Below, piece by piece: positions 16,301 through 25,919 of a stretch of DNA of 45,516 nt. Within the stretch, counting starts at the first letter, position 1; every line of letters starts with the position of its first letter. Source of the stretch: a virus. A program made the translations under genes and the position numbers. The notes beneath the pieces are model-generated. The model was not told where the DNA came from and ran no database searches. It was given only the letters and a program-made list of their open reading frames with translations. The stretch is from positions 1 through 45,516 of IMG/VR virus record IMGVR_UViG_3300035703_000154. The stretch is one strand, 5' to 3'.

Positions 16301-19300
16301 CCTTCTTTATGGTTTGGTTGAGCAACCCTAAACCTAATGCGAGCAGATGTTTCAATAATTGGTTCTGGTCCTAATCCAGTTTTTCTCATTACCCCACGTA
16401 CCTTTTCTCCAACAGCAAAAGTGCCAGAGATCATACTAATTTCTAAGAGTTTTGGAACACAATATTTTGTAACATCTACTCCATCAAAGAAAGCATAGAT
16501 TCTAGTGAGTGGTTTTAATTTTTTCGAAACAAACTGAATATTACGAGATCTCATAAATGGAACAAGATCTCTACTTACGATTCTGTCCCCAACAGAGGTA
16601 TTATCAAACTGCTCAGTAACAGCTAAAGTAGTTCCAGTTCTTCTTTCTACGCCAGTATCTCTAACTTCGGTTAAAGTTTCCTCTACTACATTAGTAAAGT
16701 TAATTCCTTGAGCGCCAAATTGAACACCAAAAGGCCAGAAATCGACCCAACGAGTTTGTCCTCCAGCGAGATGACCACTGCCGCTTAAGTTATTTGTAAA
16801 TGTTGTATTTGTCCTTGTAGTTGTAGTAACATCTCTACCAGTCCAATTTGTAACCCAAGCATTCCAAATAGTCGGAGCAAATCCCGTTTGAGGATCAACA
16901 TTGAGAGTTCTTGCAGCATTGGCAAGAGTTTCTGCATAATTGCCTTCGGCATTAATAATTTTTGCTTCTATTCTTACAGTATCAACCCAAGTATCTGATG
17001 CTGGAGTTAATTCAACGGTTCCTTGCCAGAAACTAATTAGGAATGGAGTGACACTCTCTGCTCTTGTTGCAAAGGATTGTTTCAGCCACTCAACTTCAGC
17101 ATAATCTAGAGTTACAATATCTCCAGTTTTTCTAATATTAACCCCTTCAATGGGAGAAAATGCTAGATCTGCATTTGGATCATTATTTACAATAGGTCCA
17201 GTAACTAGATCAATTGAACTTGTGTAGTGGCTAGGTCTAAGTTCTTTGTTTGTTAAATCAATACTGTTATTTAATTGGGTTTTTGTTTCTTGTGCAAGAG
17301 TTGATGTAAAGTTATCAACAAAAAATCCAGACTTAAATCTATTGATACCATCAGCATCTGGTACAAATAAGTTAGCAGTATCTGTTTCTAGAAGAGATAG
17401 CGTTGTATAGTATTCAAGACTTCTAATTCTATTTTCAAGTTGTTTAATATCAACCATTCTATATCTCTTGTGCTCCAAGAATTCTATTGAAGCTTGAGAT
17501 GTATCATATAAGTAAGGTGGTAATGTAATAGAAGCAATTTCAAGAGCATCGTCAACAGAAACTGGTTTTTCTGGTCTTTCCGATGGAGTTCCATACTTAA
17601 CTTGGAACTTTCCATCTTTAGATAGATAAATTCTGTCAATTCTTCCAAGATAGAAAGAAAATGTAGTTACGATTGATTCATCGGATGCAAGAACATTTGC
17701 AGCAGAATTACCAGATGCATTGAAAGTTCTACCATAAAATTCAAGCGGAGATCTTGCACCTTCAGAAACTGTATATGAAGAAACTCTTGGTCTGATATCA
17801 ATTATATCAGAATTTCTAATAGTATTAACTCTAGGAATCTCCAATCCATAATCATAATTACTATATGAATTTACGGTTGTGATATCACCATCATCTGTTG
17901 TGTCATAATATCCACTTTCAAAGTATACTTTAATTTTCTTGGATGGTTCATTTGAGTCGGACTTTCTAGAAATAACTCCATAATCATAAAAAGTTCCATT
18001 CTGACCAGATCTGAACTTATAGTTACCAGAAATATCAAAACTTAGAGAATCAAGGGATATGATAGTTGCACTAATACCTGATTCTGAGAATAATATAGTT
18101 TCCCCAACTCTAAATGTGTTTTGATTTTTGTATACAAATGATATTTGAGAAGTGCTTAACTTTTCTGCACAAATAGCGACAGCACCACTTGCTTGTCCTA
18201 CTATTCTTTCTCCAATAACCAAATCTGATGTTGTTGAGGTTTGTCCTGTAATCGAAGTTAGTGTAGCTGTTGGTGCGGAAGGATCGGTAGTGTCTGATGA
18301 CTCATAAATTCCATGAACTTGGACAATATCTGGAACGTTTAGCGATATAATTTCATCCTGAACTCTTGTTCCATATGCATAATTTCCAAAAGTAAGTCCA
18401 TCATCAAATGTAGATGCTCCAATTCCAGATCCTTCATATTTTGACTTATTAATAACAATTGAACCAACTCTATTTTTTAATTTTACTTTAGATTTTGGTT
18501 TAATCTTTCTGAGAGTTGTTATTAAGGTTGCACCTGTATTATTAGTGCCCAAATTATAAATTTGTAATTGAGTTCCTCCAGATATAAATGCAAATTTATC
18601 CGAAGTCAACACCTCAATTGTTCCATCTGATCTGATTAAAGAATATCTTTCTTCGTCAAATGGTAAGAATGTTTCGTTATCGCCAGCAGATACTGGAATT
18701 GATAGTTGGTTTCCAGAAATATTTACCGTAAATGACTTTCTTATTGTAAGAGTTGCATTTTCTAATGAAACATTTGAAATATTAGTTTTTGGTAACTTTG
18801 TGAAAAGTGTATTATCTGTAGAAGATTCTAAATTGGTCTTTAATATTGTTAAATCGGTTACGGACAATGATGATGCGGGTAATTTACCCGATGCTATTCC
18901 TGGAACTGTAGTTACTCCAGCAATACGGACTGTAGATGCACCAACTCCAGTTACTCTAGCAAAGATTGGCTCAGAAATTGTAGAATCACTGAATTTTACT
19001 AAGTTTCCTACTTTAACATTATTTCCTGGGAATAAAACATTAGGAGAAGTTATTGTGCTTATTCCACCAGAAAGAGCACTAATAGTTGCAATACCAACAT
19101 TAAATGCATTTGATTGAATAGTATCAGCACTAAAGGTAGATCCAGACCCAACGATTCCATAAACCGATTTTACATCGGAAACTCCATATGATGTTACTGC
19201 AACTGCAACAACACCATAATCTATACCATCAAATGAGAAAGACTCATTTGGTAAAAATTCTCCACTCTTATCATAAACAGTAAGAGCAGTTCCAACAGAA

Positions 19301-20817
19301 ACCGCATCTTTCAGGAATGCAGTTGCTCCACTACTTTTTCCCTTAATAAACGTAGGTACAGTTAAAGTAATTGGTTCATTAACTGCAATTTCTGTAATTG
19401 TCTGAATATCATATAGTGAAATATTCCATTGATTTAAATTTAAATTGCTGCTATTATAAGATCCAGATTCTAATTTGAAATCATATACTCTAGCAACACC
19501 AATTTCTTTACCGTTTGCTATTGTTGAGGAAGTTCCTACTCTCTGATCTCTTAGACTTAAAACATATGTATTTCCGATTCCTATTGCAGGAGATCCATAG
19601 ACTCTATTTAAGGTAAAAGTTGGACCTGTATTGTAATTTATTGATTGATCTTCTAAAGTTTTTGTTGTTCTTGGTTTATTGACATCTAGAAATGTTGGGC
19701 TGATTGTTTCTACTTCATATCCCCTTACAAAGGCCTTTCCTGGGGATACTTGGTAAAGTGCAAGATTATCCGAAGGAGTTGAACCACCATATGTCAACTG
19801 ACCTTGATTAAAAATGCCTTGATTTCCTTGTAGGTTATTTAATGACTCTTTAACCGAAATTTGGAATGGATTAGTAACGTAATCACCAGACTCTGCATAT
19901 GTTCTTCTCGCAAGTTCGTCTGTGATTATGCTATATTCGCTTGTTTGCTTTTGACTTTTTATGACACCATTTGTAATGGTTGCAAGTTCTACGAAATTTG
20001 AATCATCAAAATCAGTTAAACTCTTTTTGAATAGAGAAACAGATATTTTTAATCTATCAGCTCCTGGTGCTGCATAGTTATTAAATCCCTGTGAGTTATC
20101 ACTAAGAGTTTCGTCAGTGTATGAGTTAATAATTTCTTCACTTACAAATAGACCAACCCTATAATTTGGAGTATTGGTGTATTGATCTAGTATTAGTGTC
20201 TCCGTCTTAACATTTACAAATTGGCCACGTACAAAATAGACACCTTCAGAAATATTAAATGCTGATCCGATAGATGTTGCATTATTTGCAAGTGTAATCG
20301 CAAAAGGTGTTCCTACGGAGATTGAAGTATTGCCAAGAAGTCCAGATGTGATTGTAGTATTACAAATTAAAGATTCTGCATCAGAAAATTGTTGTGTTGA
20401 ATTATTCTGAGTGTTTGAGTTTAGATAACTGACGTATAGTGTCAGGTTTCCTCTTTCGGAATCTTGAGGTAAAAGAATTTTATCAACAACAGCACTAACT
20501 CCCGATGTTTGTCCTGTTATTTTTGTTCCTACTAGTTGCTCTGCATATGCAGAAACTGGAATTCCATTATAATTATTGTCCAGTTCTACTGCATAGTATA
20601 AAGAATTATATCCCGTGTTACCTGGGATTACCTTTGCACCTTCCTTAAAGAAATGTTGTCCAAACTTCTCAATTTGATTCTGAAGGATTGATTGTAGAGT
20701 TGTTAATTCTCTAGCTTGTACAGGATACCCTGGTTTGAATAAAACCCTATGGTAGTCATTATTTGCATTAAAATCATCAAAATATGGAGCTACATTAAGA
20801 TTGGTTTGCTGAGACAT
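13327..20817 (-). CDS. Very large virion protein with DUF4815-like N terminus, baseplate/fibre-associated
   Basis: 2496 residues. The N terminus ('NVAPYFDDFNANNDYHRVLF', 'KPGYPVQARELTTLQSILQN', 'QIEKFGQHFFKEGAKVIPG') is the DUF4815-type start found on long structural proteins of T4-like cyanophages. The middle has TSGA modules (near residues 90, 855 and 1560), 'SVDDALEIASITLPPYLYDT' and 'YRMVDIKQLENRIRSLEYYT', a helical segment shared with other phage fibre/baseplate proteins. Around residues 1915-1985 there are glycine-rich GxGY repeats, and around 2120-2155 a 'LLIGNEIIEYT' module. It sits between gp8 and gp13, where T4 has genes 9-12 and wac, so it may replace those peripheral baseplate proteins. 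No frame break was seen. Confidence 0.85.
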   Translation of the reverse strand: MSQQTNLNVAPYFDDFNANNDYHRVLFKPGYPVQARELTTLQSILQNQIEKFGQHFFKEGAKVIPGNTGYNSLYYAVELDNNYNGIPVSAYAEQLVGTKITGQTSGVSAVVDKILLPQDSERGNLTLYVSYLNSNTQNNSTQQFSDAESLICNTTITSGLLGNTSISVGTPFAITLANNATSIGSAFNISEGVYFVRGQFVNVKTETLILDQYTNTPNYRVGLFVSEEIINSYTDETLSDNSQGFNNYAAPGADRLKISVSLFKKSLTDFDDSNFVELATITNGVIKSQKQTSEYSIITDELARRTYAESGDYVTNPFQISVKESLNNLQGNQGIFNQGQLTYGGSTPSDNLALYQVSPGKAFVRGYEVETISPTFLDVNKPRTTKTLEDQSINYNTGPTFTLNRVYGSPAIGIGNTYVLSLRDQRVGTSSTIANGKEIGVARVYDFKLESGSYNSSNLNLNQWNISLYDIQTITEIAVNEPITLTVPTFIKGKSSGATAFLKDAVSVGTALTVYDKSGEFLPNESFSFDGIDYGVVAVAVTSYGVSDVKSVYGIVGSGSTFSADTIQSNAFNVGIATISALSGGISTITSPNVLFPGNNVKVGNLVKFSDSTISEPIFARVTGVGASTVRIAGVTTVPGIASGKLPASSLSVTDLTILKTNLESSTDNTLFTKLPKTNISNVSLENATLTIRKSFTVNISGNQLSIPVSAGDNETFLPFDEERYSLIRSDGTIEVLTSDKFAFISGGTQLQIYNLGTNNTGATLITTLRKIKPKSKVKLKNRVGSIVINKSKYEGSGIGASTFDDGLTFGNYAYGTRVQDEIISLNVPDIVQVHGIYESSDTTDPSAPTATLTSITGQTSTTSDLVIGERIVGQASGAVAICAEKLSTSQISFVYKNQNTFRVGETILFSESGISATIISLDSLSFDISGNYKFRSGQNGTFYDYGVISRKSDSNEPSKKIKVYFESGYYDTTDDGDITTVNSYSNYDYGLEIPRVNTIRNSDIIDIRPRVSSYTVSEGARSPLEFYGRTFNASGNSAANVLASDESIVTTFSFYLGRIDRIYLSKDGKFQVKYGTPSERPEKPVSVDDALEIASITLPPYLYDTSQASIEFLEHKRYRMVDIKQLENRIRSLEYYTTLSLLETDTANLFVPDADGINRFKSGFFVDNFTSTLAQETKTQLNNSIDLTNKELRPSHYTSSIDLVTGPIVNNDPNADLAFSPIEGVNIRKTGDIVTLDYAEVEWLKQSFATRAESVTPFLISFWQGTVELTPASDTWVDTVRIEAKIINAEGNYAETLANAARTLNVDPQTGFAPTIWNAWVTNWTGRDVTTTTRTNTTFTNNLSGSGHLAGGQTRWVDFWPFGVQFGAQGINFTNVVEETLTEVRDTGVERRTGTTLAVTEQFDNTSVGDRIVSRDLVPFMRSRNIQFVSKKLKPLTRIYAFFDGVDVTKYCVPKLLEISMISGTFAVGEKVRGVMRKTGLGPEPIIETSARIRFRVAQPNHKEGPYDAPTSTYSQNPYTNQVLSGAYSSTSSILNVDTFSLSNEPQGEYSGWVEPDMILVGETSGAQATITNVRLLSDLSAVLIGSFFIPNPNTNVHPRFETGSKVLTLVNNELNDQNSATTIAEEGFTASGTLETVQENIISVRNARIENKQEFQERSVARTTGTQVVNSRIISQTSQNVNIGWYDPLAQSFLIDDETGVFLTSCDVFFRSKDDLDVPVTFQLRTMQNGFPTQHVIPLSEVVLEPSQVQTSGDGSVATNIQFKAPVYLEGGKEYCICLASVSTKYSVYISRIGETDLITQTFISNQPYLGSLFKSQNASTWEASQWEDLKFTLYRAEFLESGSVEFYSPKLTEGNRQIARLLPDALSLNSRKVRIGIGSDLNDSGLTLGNTIIQGGTNASGNYVGSAGTATGSLRVINTGIGYTGSATFNGIALETITGNGRGATANITVANGSIVSSGATIVNGGNGYQVGDVLGIATGQFNTGLNARLSVVSIGSTKELVLDNVQGEFVVGAANTVRYINNSGITTNLNASTGGGVQVSNIVVVNDGLHIKVNHRNHGMYSSDNYVFLYDVQPDVKPTKLSAAYSSDSTGALSVDDSSSFGTFENVGISTTNPGYLLIGNEIIEYTATSPGIIGGNIVRGTNPLTYPVGTPVYKYELNGISLWRINRDHYLGDVTISDPISFDSYHIKLNTSTLGADRSTDSPLPKLYQNQTKSSGGLNIRATQNIPFEIITPVVQNLTVQGTSLSAEVRTTTGTSLSGNEIPFTNNGFESVSVNVPNYLNTPRLIASSINEELNLINVPGDRSLNLKLLLGTTNTKLSPVLDTQRISTILTSNRVNSVITDYASDPRVNEIANDPSAFQYISKEISLENPATSIKVLLNAYINTYSDIRAFYAISERSNFDPIFIPFPGYLNLDYRNQVINPANNDGRSDKFVQPSNALGFLSSEIDFSEYAFTADNLPPFRSFRIKIVATSTNQVYVPRLKDLRTIALA

Positions 20818-20823
20818 AATTCT

Positions 20824-22374
20824 TTAGAACTGCAAAATGACTTTAATATCTTCTTTTTGATTTAATGATCTTGTTATTGAAGGTCTATTATCAACGTAAA
20901 TTATATTTCCCGAATACTTTTGAACCTCGGGATTTGCGAGACCATTTGCAAAAGTTTGACCAAGATAGTATGTCCTATTATTTATTACAGTAGATATACC
21001 CGTAAAGGCAGAATCTATTGTTAGATTGATTGAACCACCATTGATAGTTAATGATCCAGATCCTGTAGGAAAACTTGTGAATTCAATAAGGTCAAATCCA
21101 TAGGTTGGATTTGTAATTGCAACACCTACAGTTGTAAATCCAGCAATCGATCTATCCTGCCAATACTTTAGTACTCCAGTTGTTTGGTTATAACTTACTA
21201 CTCTTCCGACAGCAGTAGATCCAGTAGATACTGTTTGAGTAATATATGAGTCTGCACTAAAAACTGCAGAACTGTATCCAGCACCAACCAGTTTTATTGC
21301 TCTTAATGCACTTGCTTTATCTAAACTTAATCTCTGTGTTGATCCAAAAGATTTTGGATTTTCTACAATTCCAACTCTTGCAATTTGATTTCCAGTAATG
21401 AAATCTGGATTTTCGTTATCATTTTCAATTCTTGAATATACTAAAACGTTATATGCACCAAGTTCTCTATAAATATTTGCCCCATGTCCCCCTTTTGGCG
21501 TAATAATAACATCAAAAGATGGCCTTAATGTTCCTGTTGGGACACCACCAGCAATCAAGTCAACATTCCCATAAGTATATCCAGATCCTTGATTTGAAAT
21601 GGATATTGATTCTACTTGTTGATCATTATTGACAGTAATTGTACATTCTGCTCCAGTACCATCACCTCTAATGGGAACACGAGTGTAAGTTCTATTTGCA
21701 GTTCCTACACCAACACCTCTTCCAGTAATGGTGATTATTTTTATAGATCCATCTACAGCATTATCTCTTACTGCAGCATTATCTACACCAGTTTCCCAAT
21801 CTGATGGGACTGGCATAAAGTCCGTAGATTCAAATTTTACAATATCAGATGGTTTGATTGTGTATAGGTATTTCCAAATATATCCATCTCCACTAGTTCC
21901 AGCAGATCTTGGCTCTAGATCAGTAAAAGTTGGCTCATCAAGGGATGGTTTGCCATTTGGATTATCTGGATTTGTTCCATTTTGTAAACAGATATAAACC
22001 CTATAATCACTATTTAAAACATAATAAAATGAGGAGTATAAATTAGTTGCTCCAGATACCGAAGCAGTATTTGATCTTGTATAGTCATGGCGGTACATGT
22101 CATATGTTGTTCCAGAAGACCAGACTCTTTTTTGAACAACTTGTCTAACATCTGTAGCATTAATTTTTTTTAATGCTATCATAGTATCCCAATAATTATT
22201 CTCATCATCAAAACTATCTTTTGGTGCTGGGGGATTTATATCCCAGTCAGATTGAATATCATTGGGATTTGATAACCCGACAAAAGAATAATAAGAATTC
22301 TCTGAAGTTTTAATTCCAGAAACAAAATTCTTTGCGTTTAATATTCTAATCTGATCAGTTATAATAGCAGCCAT
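20824..22374 (-). CDS. 8: Baseplate wedge protein gp8 with internal insert
   Basis: 516 residues, against 334 in T4. Wedge component joining gp7, gp10 and gp6. Conserved pieces: 'ENNYWDTMIALKKINATDVR', 'VQKRVWSSGTTYDMYRHDY', 'YYVLNSDYRVYICLQNG', 'GDGYIWKYLYTIKPSDIVKF' (T4 has GDGYVWEYLFEIPP) and the C terminus 'GNIIYVDNRPSITRSLNQKE' plus DIKVILQF (T4: MIYMENRPPI ... INILFTF). Residues of about 225-465 are extra and include a glycine-rich repeat (SISNQGSGYTYGNV, about 228-275) and a TAVGRVV module. The insert lies just before the conserved C-terminal strand pair. Confidence 0.92.
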   Translation of the reverse strand: MAAIITDQIRILNAKNFVSGIKTSENSYYSFVGLSNPNDIQSDWDINPPAPKDSFDDENNYWDTMIALKKINATDVRQVVQKRVWSSGTTYDMYRHDYTRSNTASVSGATNLYSSFYYVLNSDYRVYICLQNGTNPDNPNGKPSLDEPTFTDLEPRSAGTSGDGYIWKYLYTIKPSDIVKFESTDFMPVPSDWETGVDNAAVRDNAVDGSIKIITITGRGVGVGTANRTYTRVPIRGDGTGAECTITVNNDQQVESISISNQGSGYTYGNVDLIAGGVPTGTLRPSFDVIITPKGGHGANIYRELGAYNVLVYSRIENDNENPDFITGNQIARVGIVENPKSFGSTQRLSLDKASALRAIKLVGAGYSSAVFSADSYITQTVSTGSTAVGRVVSYNQTTGVLKYWQDRSIAGFTTVGVAITNPTYGFDLIEFTSFPTGSGSLTINGGSINLTIDSAFTGISTVINNRTYYLGQTFANGLANPEVQKYSGNIIYVDNRPSITRSLNQKEDIKVILQF

Positions 22375-22392
22375 TTGACAGAGGTTTTTATC

Positions 22393-22400
22393 TATTTATT
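22393..22400 (-). promoter_or_regulatory. Late-promoter-like box AATAAATA before gene 8
   Basis: In the 30-bp gap between the fibre gene and gene 8, 19 bases before the gp8 ATG. Confidence 0.45.
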
Positions 22401-22404
22401 GAAC

Positions 22405-25400
22405 TTAAATATGATTCTTAATCTGGACGGAAAGTGATCCAGTATCAACTGCAGCATCATTACTTTGTCTATTGATTGAGAGATCTACATGAGTTGTGGA
22501 TCTTGCAATACCAACATAAGAAGCAAATCCTTGATCCATTCCTTGCGATAGAACATAATAATCATTTCTATTTGTATATGAACTTGCAAAAGTTACACGA
22601 TAGTTTCCACTGGATTGCTGAGAAACAGTAACACCAGAGGTTCCTCTCCAGGTTGGTGATGTGCCTAAACCAATCTCACCATACTTATCTGCTGGTGGTT
22701 GAATATAAGATGAAAGTGTTCCAGTAGTTGGAAGTGCAGTTCTTGGAGGAGTGAATGTTGTAGTTGAAGCAGTACCAATAGAAGTATATCTCTGGCCTGC
22801 AGTTCCAACACCTGCGGAAATTCTTACATCATCGTAAATTGCATCAATGCTAGTAGCACTGCCACCAGTAGTGTTTATGGAAACACCATTTATTGTAATA
22901 GTTCCATGATTAGGAGTTCCTCCAATATTTAATTGATTATTGTTTACATTGATTATGTTATTGTCAATTACTGCATTTAAATATGTGTTATTGGATTCTA
23001 CTCCATTAAGATAAAAATGAAGTGATCCATTGCTAGATTCCCTAACTAATGCAATATGATTCCATTTTTGGTTGAAAATTGAATTAAATGCTGCTCCAGA
23101 TGTACTATAAACAATTTGATTTGTTCCGTTTTCATTAGCCCATTGAAAGTACTTGTTTGAATATATATCAGTTGACGCAAACAAAGCAAGTTGTCCGCTT
23201 GTGTTTGAGTTTGTAATTGCAAATATTGATACAGTATGATTTTCGGCAGTATTATCAAAATAAATCCAAGTTTCAAATGTCCAAGAACCGGTAAAATCAT
23301 ATTCAGATCTATAAGGATAAGTTAAACCAGCATTACCAAAACTATTATCATTTCTATATGCACCAGTTCCAATTGTAACCGCAGAACCAACAATACTAGA
23401 ACCGGCACTTACGACAATTGGAGTTGCACCGAACTTTGCATCAGTGTAATCAGTATCAAATGTTGCTCTGAAAACAACACTATCCCATTCAGTATCTGCA
23501 GGAACAGAAACTGGAGTTCCTGCAGAAAGAACAAACTCTCTCCATGCACTTCCATCATAGAAGAATGGAGCTCCACCAATTCTCTTGATTTCTCCTACTG
23601 TTCCTGATGTTCCTACGATGGTTGTATTATTAGTTGCAAGCTTTACACCACCATCAACAGAGATAGTTCCACCTACTGATACATTTGAACTTAATGTAGA
23701 AATACCAGAAACACTTAATTGGTCTGTAAAAGTAGTTCCAGTGACTGTTACACCAGTACCACTGAATACTGCATAATTACTATTTCCATCACCTGAAGTT
23801 ATTCTTACATTTGCTCCTGCTGTAGGTCCCGCACCTAATATAAGGGGTGTGGTTCCCCCAGGTCCTCTTATTTGGAATAAACCCGATCCATATGAAATAT
23901 ATCCCTGAGCGGCATTTCCAAAATAAATAGGAATACCATCCGCAACATTCATTCCTCCAGTATTAACATTTATAGTTTGTGCGTTTAGAGTTCCAAAATT
24001 AGAAGTGCCACTAAAAGTAGAAACACCAGAAACATTCAGAGTTTCAAGAGAAGTATTTCCTTTTACTGTAAGAGCACTTGTTGGATTTGTGGTTCCTAAT
24101 CCAATATTTCCTGCGGCATTGGCAATAAGTCTAATATTACCAGCACCATCAGAAAGAACTACATTATTTGATGAAGTTCTGATATCAAGTCCTCCGGAAT
24201 TTCCATCATACATTCCCAAGATTGTATTACTTGATCCTGATGTGATTGAACTACCAGCACTTCTTCCAAGAAAAGTATTATTGATTCCAGTTAAAAGTGA
24301 AGATCCAGCATAAGCTCCAATTGCAGTATTAGCATCATAATTGCTAAATGCAGTATCACCTAAAGAACCTAATGCACTTATTCCAAAAGCAGTGTTAAAA
24401 TTACTTGCTTGGTTAACTCCTAAAGCATTATAACCAACAGCAGTGTTTTGTTGCCCACTTCCACCATTATAGTTTTTACGACCAGCACCTTGACCAACAT
24501 GCACACTGGTAGAACCACCTGAAATATCAATTTCTCCCACCTTAAGAGGTCCACCAAGATATAAACTAGTAGTTCCAGTAGCAACTGGACCAATTGTAGC
24601 AATACCAGAAACACTTAAACCACCACCTGTTGGACCAGAAATAGTTAGGTTTCCATTAACCTCAGCACCAGTTGATAAAGTTCTTACTCTCCAGTATCCA
24701 GCATTTAATGCTGTATTTGCTGATAACGCAGCACCATTTGCATCTGCAGATATAAGTGAAACTCCGCTTACTTGAGATACTCCGTAGGTTGTTACAAAAT
24801 TTGTGTACGCATTAGTACTACCATATCTCAAATAAGCATTAGTTCCATCTCCAGAAATAGTAGCAATACCAGAAACATTCAAAGTTTCTAGAGAAGTATT
24901 TCCTTTTACTGTAAGGGCACTTGTTGGATTTGTGGTTCCTATTCCAACATTAGAAAGTGTATGAATTCCTGCTGCTGTTGATACCCACTGAGTACTAATT
25001 CCACTGCCACCAGAGCCAGAGGCATTAATAGTTGCAACTCCATTAGAAATCGTTGCTTCTAAATTATTGCCAAAGTTAATAGTTGCTGCAGTACCAATTG
25101 GAGACCCACTATCTTCAATAACAACCCCAGAACCTGTGGCAACGATACCTGTTAATCCAGATCCATCACCATAAAATTGGTTAGCTGAGATAGATTCTAC
25201 ACTAATATTTGGTACAGTAAGAGTATTTGTGTCTGTTCGATAAGTTAAATCAACATCAGCTCTTACATATTGTGCTGTTGTTCTATCTTCAACAAATGTT
25301 GGATAATAAATTGTAGTTAATCCATTTGTGTTTATAATATCAACACTTGTTGCAACTCCACTAAATCCCCCTCCGCCAGTAGCCGTAATTGTTACATTAC

Positions 25401-25890
25401 CCGAAGATTGATTTACTGAGATACCAGTTCCTGCTGTAATATAAGTAACTCCTGCACCAACTGAAATAGAAGTGCCACCTATTGTAATTGCAGATGCATT
25501 AATCGTCCCTGTTGCACCATCAATTGTTACACCAGATCCTACATTGATTTTATTAGTAGTGCCATTCAATGTAATACTAGATGTTCCAATCGTAACTATA
25601 CCAGTAATTCTTGCATTACCATTTACATATAAACTTGTTCCAGATGCTCCAACTGCTCCAACTTCCAATAGAAATCTTGGATTTGTAGTTCCAATTCCAA
25701 CATTTCTTGTTGTATTAATTCCGGTAGCAGTAGCACTCCACATAGGAGCTGTAAGATTTGAAGTGCTTCCTGCGCCCAAATAACTATAAATTTCAAGAAA
25801 GTTATCATTAATAATGCCACCGGCAGAACGTAAATTATCACCTGTCCCATCATTTGGTGTTGCGCCGGTGTTTATTGCTACTCTTGCCAT
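22405..25890 (-). CDS. Fibre/adhesin: gp10-like N terminus, YadA-like repeats, LamG-like domain
   Basis: 1161 residues. The N terminus (VAINTGATPNDGTGDNLRSA then GGIINDNFLEIY) matches the start of T4 gp10 (NIGNVVDDGTGDYLRKGGIKINENF), so it is probably anchored to the baseplate. Then come many GIGTTNPxxxLxV beta repeats, a run with QQNTAVGYNALG, NTAFGISALG, NTAIGAYAG and NTFLGRSAG (about residues 460-565) resembling trimeric YadA-type head repeats, and a LamG/concanavalin-like sandwich at about 850-990 ('WTFETWIYFDNTAENHTVSI', 'QKWNHIALVRESSNGSLHFY'). The C-terminal tip of about 100 residues starts at 'YGEIGLGTSPTWRGTSGVTV'. Likely receptor-binding; the LamG part could bind surface sugars. Two near-identical 83-bp segments occur inside the gene. 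Confidence 0.85.
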   Translation of the reverse strand: MARVAINTGATPNDGTGDNLRSAGGIINDNFLEIYSYLGAGSTSNLTAPMWSATATGINTTRNVGIGTTNPRFLLEVGAVGASGTSLYVNGNARITGIVTIGTSSITLNGTTNKINVGSGVTIDGATGTINASAITIGGTSISVGAGVTYITAGTGISVNQSSGNVTITATGGGGFSGVATSVDIINTNGLTTIYYPTFVEDRTTAQYVRADVDLTYRTDTNTLTVPNISVESISANQFYGDGSGLTGIVATGSGVVIEDSGSPIGTAATINFGNNLEATISNGVATINASGSGGSGISTQWVSTAAGIHTLSNVGIGTTNPTSALTVKGNTSLETLNVSGIATISGDGTNAYLRYGSTNAYTNFVTTYGVSQVSGVSLISADANGAALSANTALNAGYWRVRTLSTGAEVNGNLTISGPTGGGLSVSGIATIGPVATGTTSLYLGGPLKVGEIDISGGSTSVHVGQGAGRKNYNGGSGQQNTAVGYNALGVNQASNFNTAFGISALGSLGDTAFSNYDANTAIGAYAGSSLLTGINNTFLGRSAGSSITSGSSNTILGMYDGNSGGLDIRTSSNNVVLSDGAGNIRLIANAAGNIGLGTTNPTSALTVKGNTSLETLNVSGVSTFSGTSNFGTLNAQTINVNTGGMNVADGIPIYFGNAAQGYISYGSGLFQIRGPGGTTPLILGAGPTAGANVRITSGDGNSNYAVFSGTGVTVTGTTFTDQLSVSGISTLSSNVSVGGTISVDGGVKLATNNTTIVGTSGTVGEIKRIGGAPFFYDGSAWREFVLSAGTPVSVPADTEWDSVVFRATFDTDYTDAKFGATPIVVSAGSSIVGSAVTIGTGAYRNDNSFGNAGLTYPYRSEYDFTGSWTFETWIYFDNTAENHTVSIFAITNSNTSGQLALFASTDIYSNKYFQWANENGTNQIVYSTSGAAFNSIFNQKWNHIALVRESSNGSLHFYLNGVESNNTYLNAVIDNNIINVNNNQLNIGGTPNHGTITINGVSINTTGGSATSIDAIYDDVRISAGVGTAGQRYTSIGTASTTTFTPPRTALPTTGTLSSYIQPPADKYGEIGLGTSPTWRGTSGVTVSQQSSGNYRVTFASSYTNRNDYYVLSQGMDQGFASYVGIARSTTHVDLSINRQSNDAAVDTGSLSVQIKNHI
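24026..24108 (-). repeat. 83-bp internal repeat, copy A
   Basis: About 78 of 83 bases match copy B at 24869-24951, in the same frame. It encodes the 'NPTSALTVKGNTSLETLNVS' segment. Confidence 0.8.
24869..24951 (-). repeat. 83-bp internal repeat, copy B
   Basis: Partner of 24026-24108, 843 bp apart (a multiple of three). Recombination between the copies would delete 281 codons in frame, including the YadA-like run. Confidence 0.8.
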
Positions 25891-25911
25891 TATTGCAGTT
25901 TAGTTTAGAAG

Positions 25912-25919
25912 TATTTAGA
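25912..25919 (-). promoter_or_regulatory. Late-promoter-like box TCTAAATA before the fibre gene
   Basis: Same variant as before gene 19. It contains the TAA of the giant gene and lies 21 bases before the fibre ATG. Confidence 0.35.
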
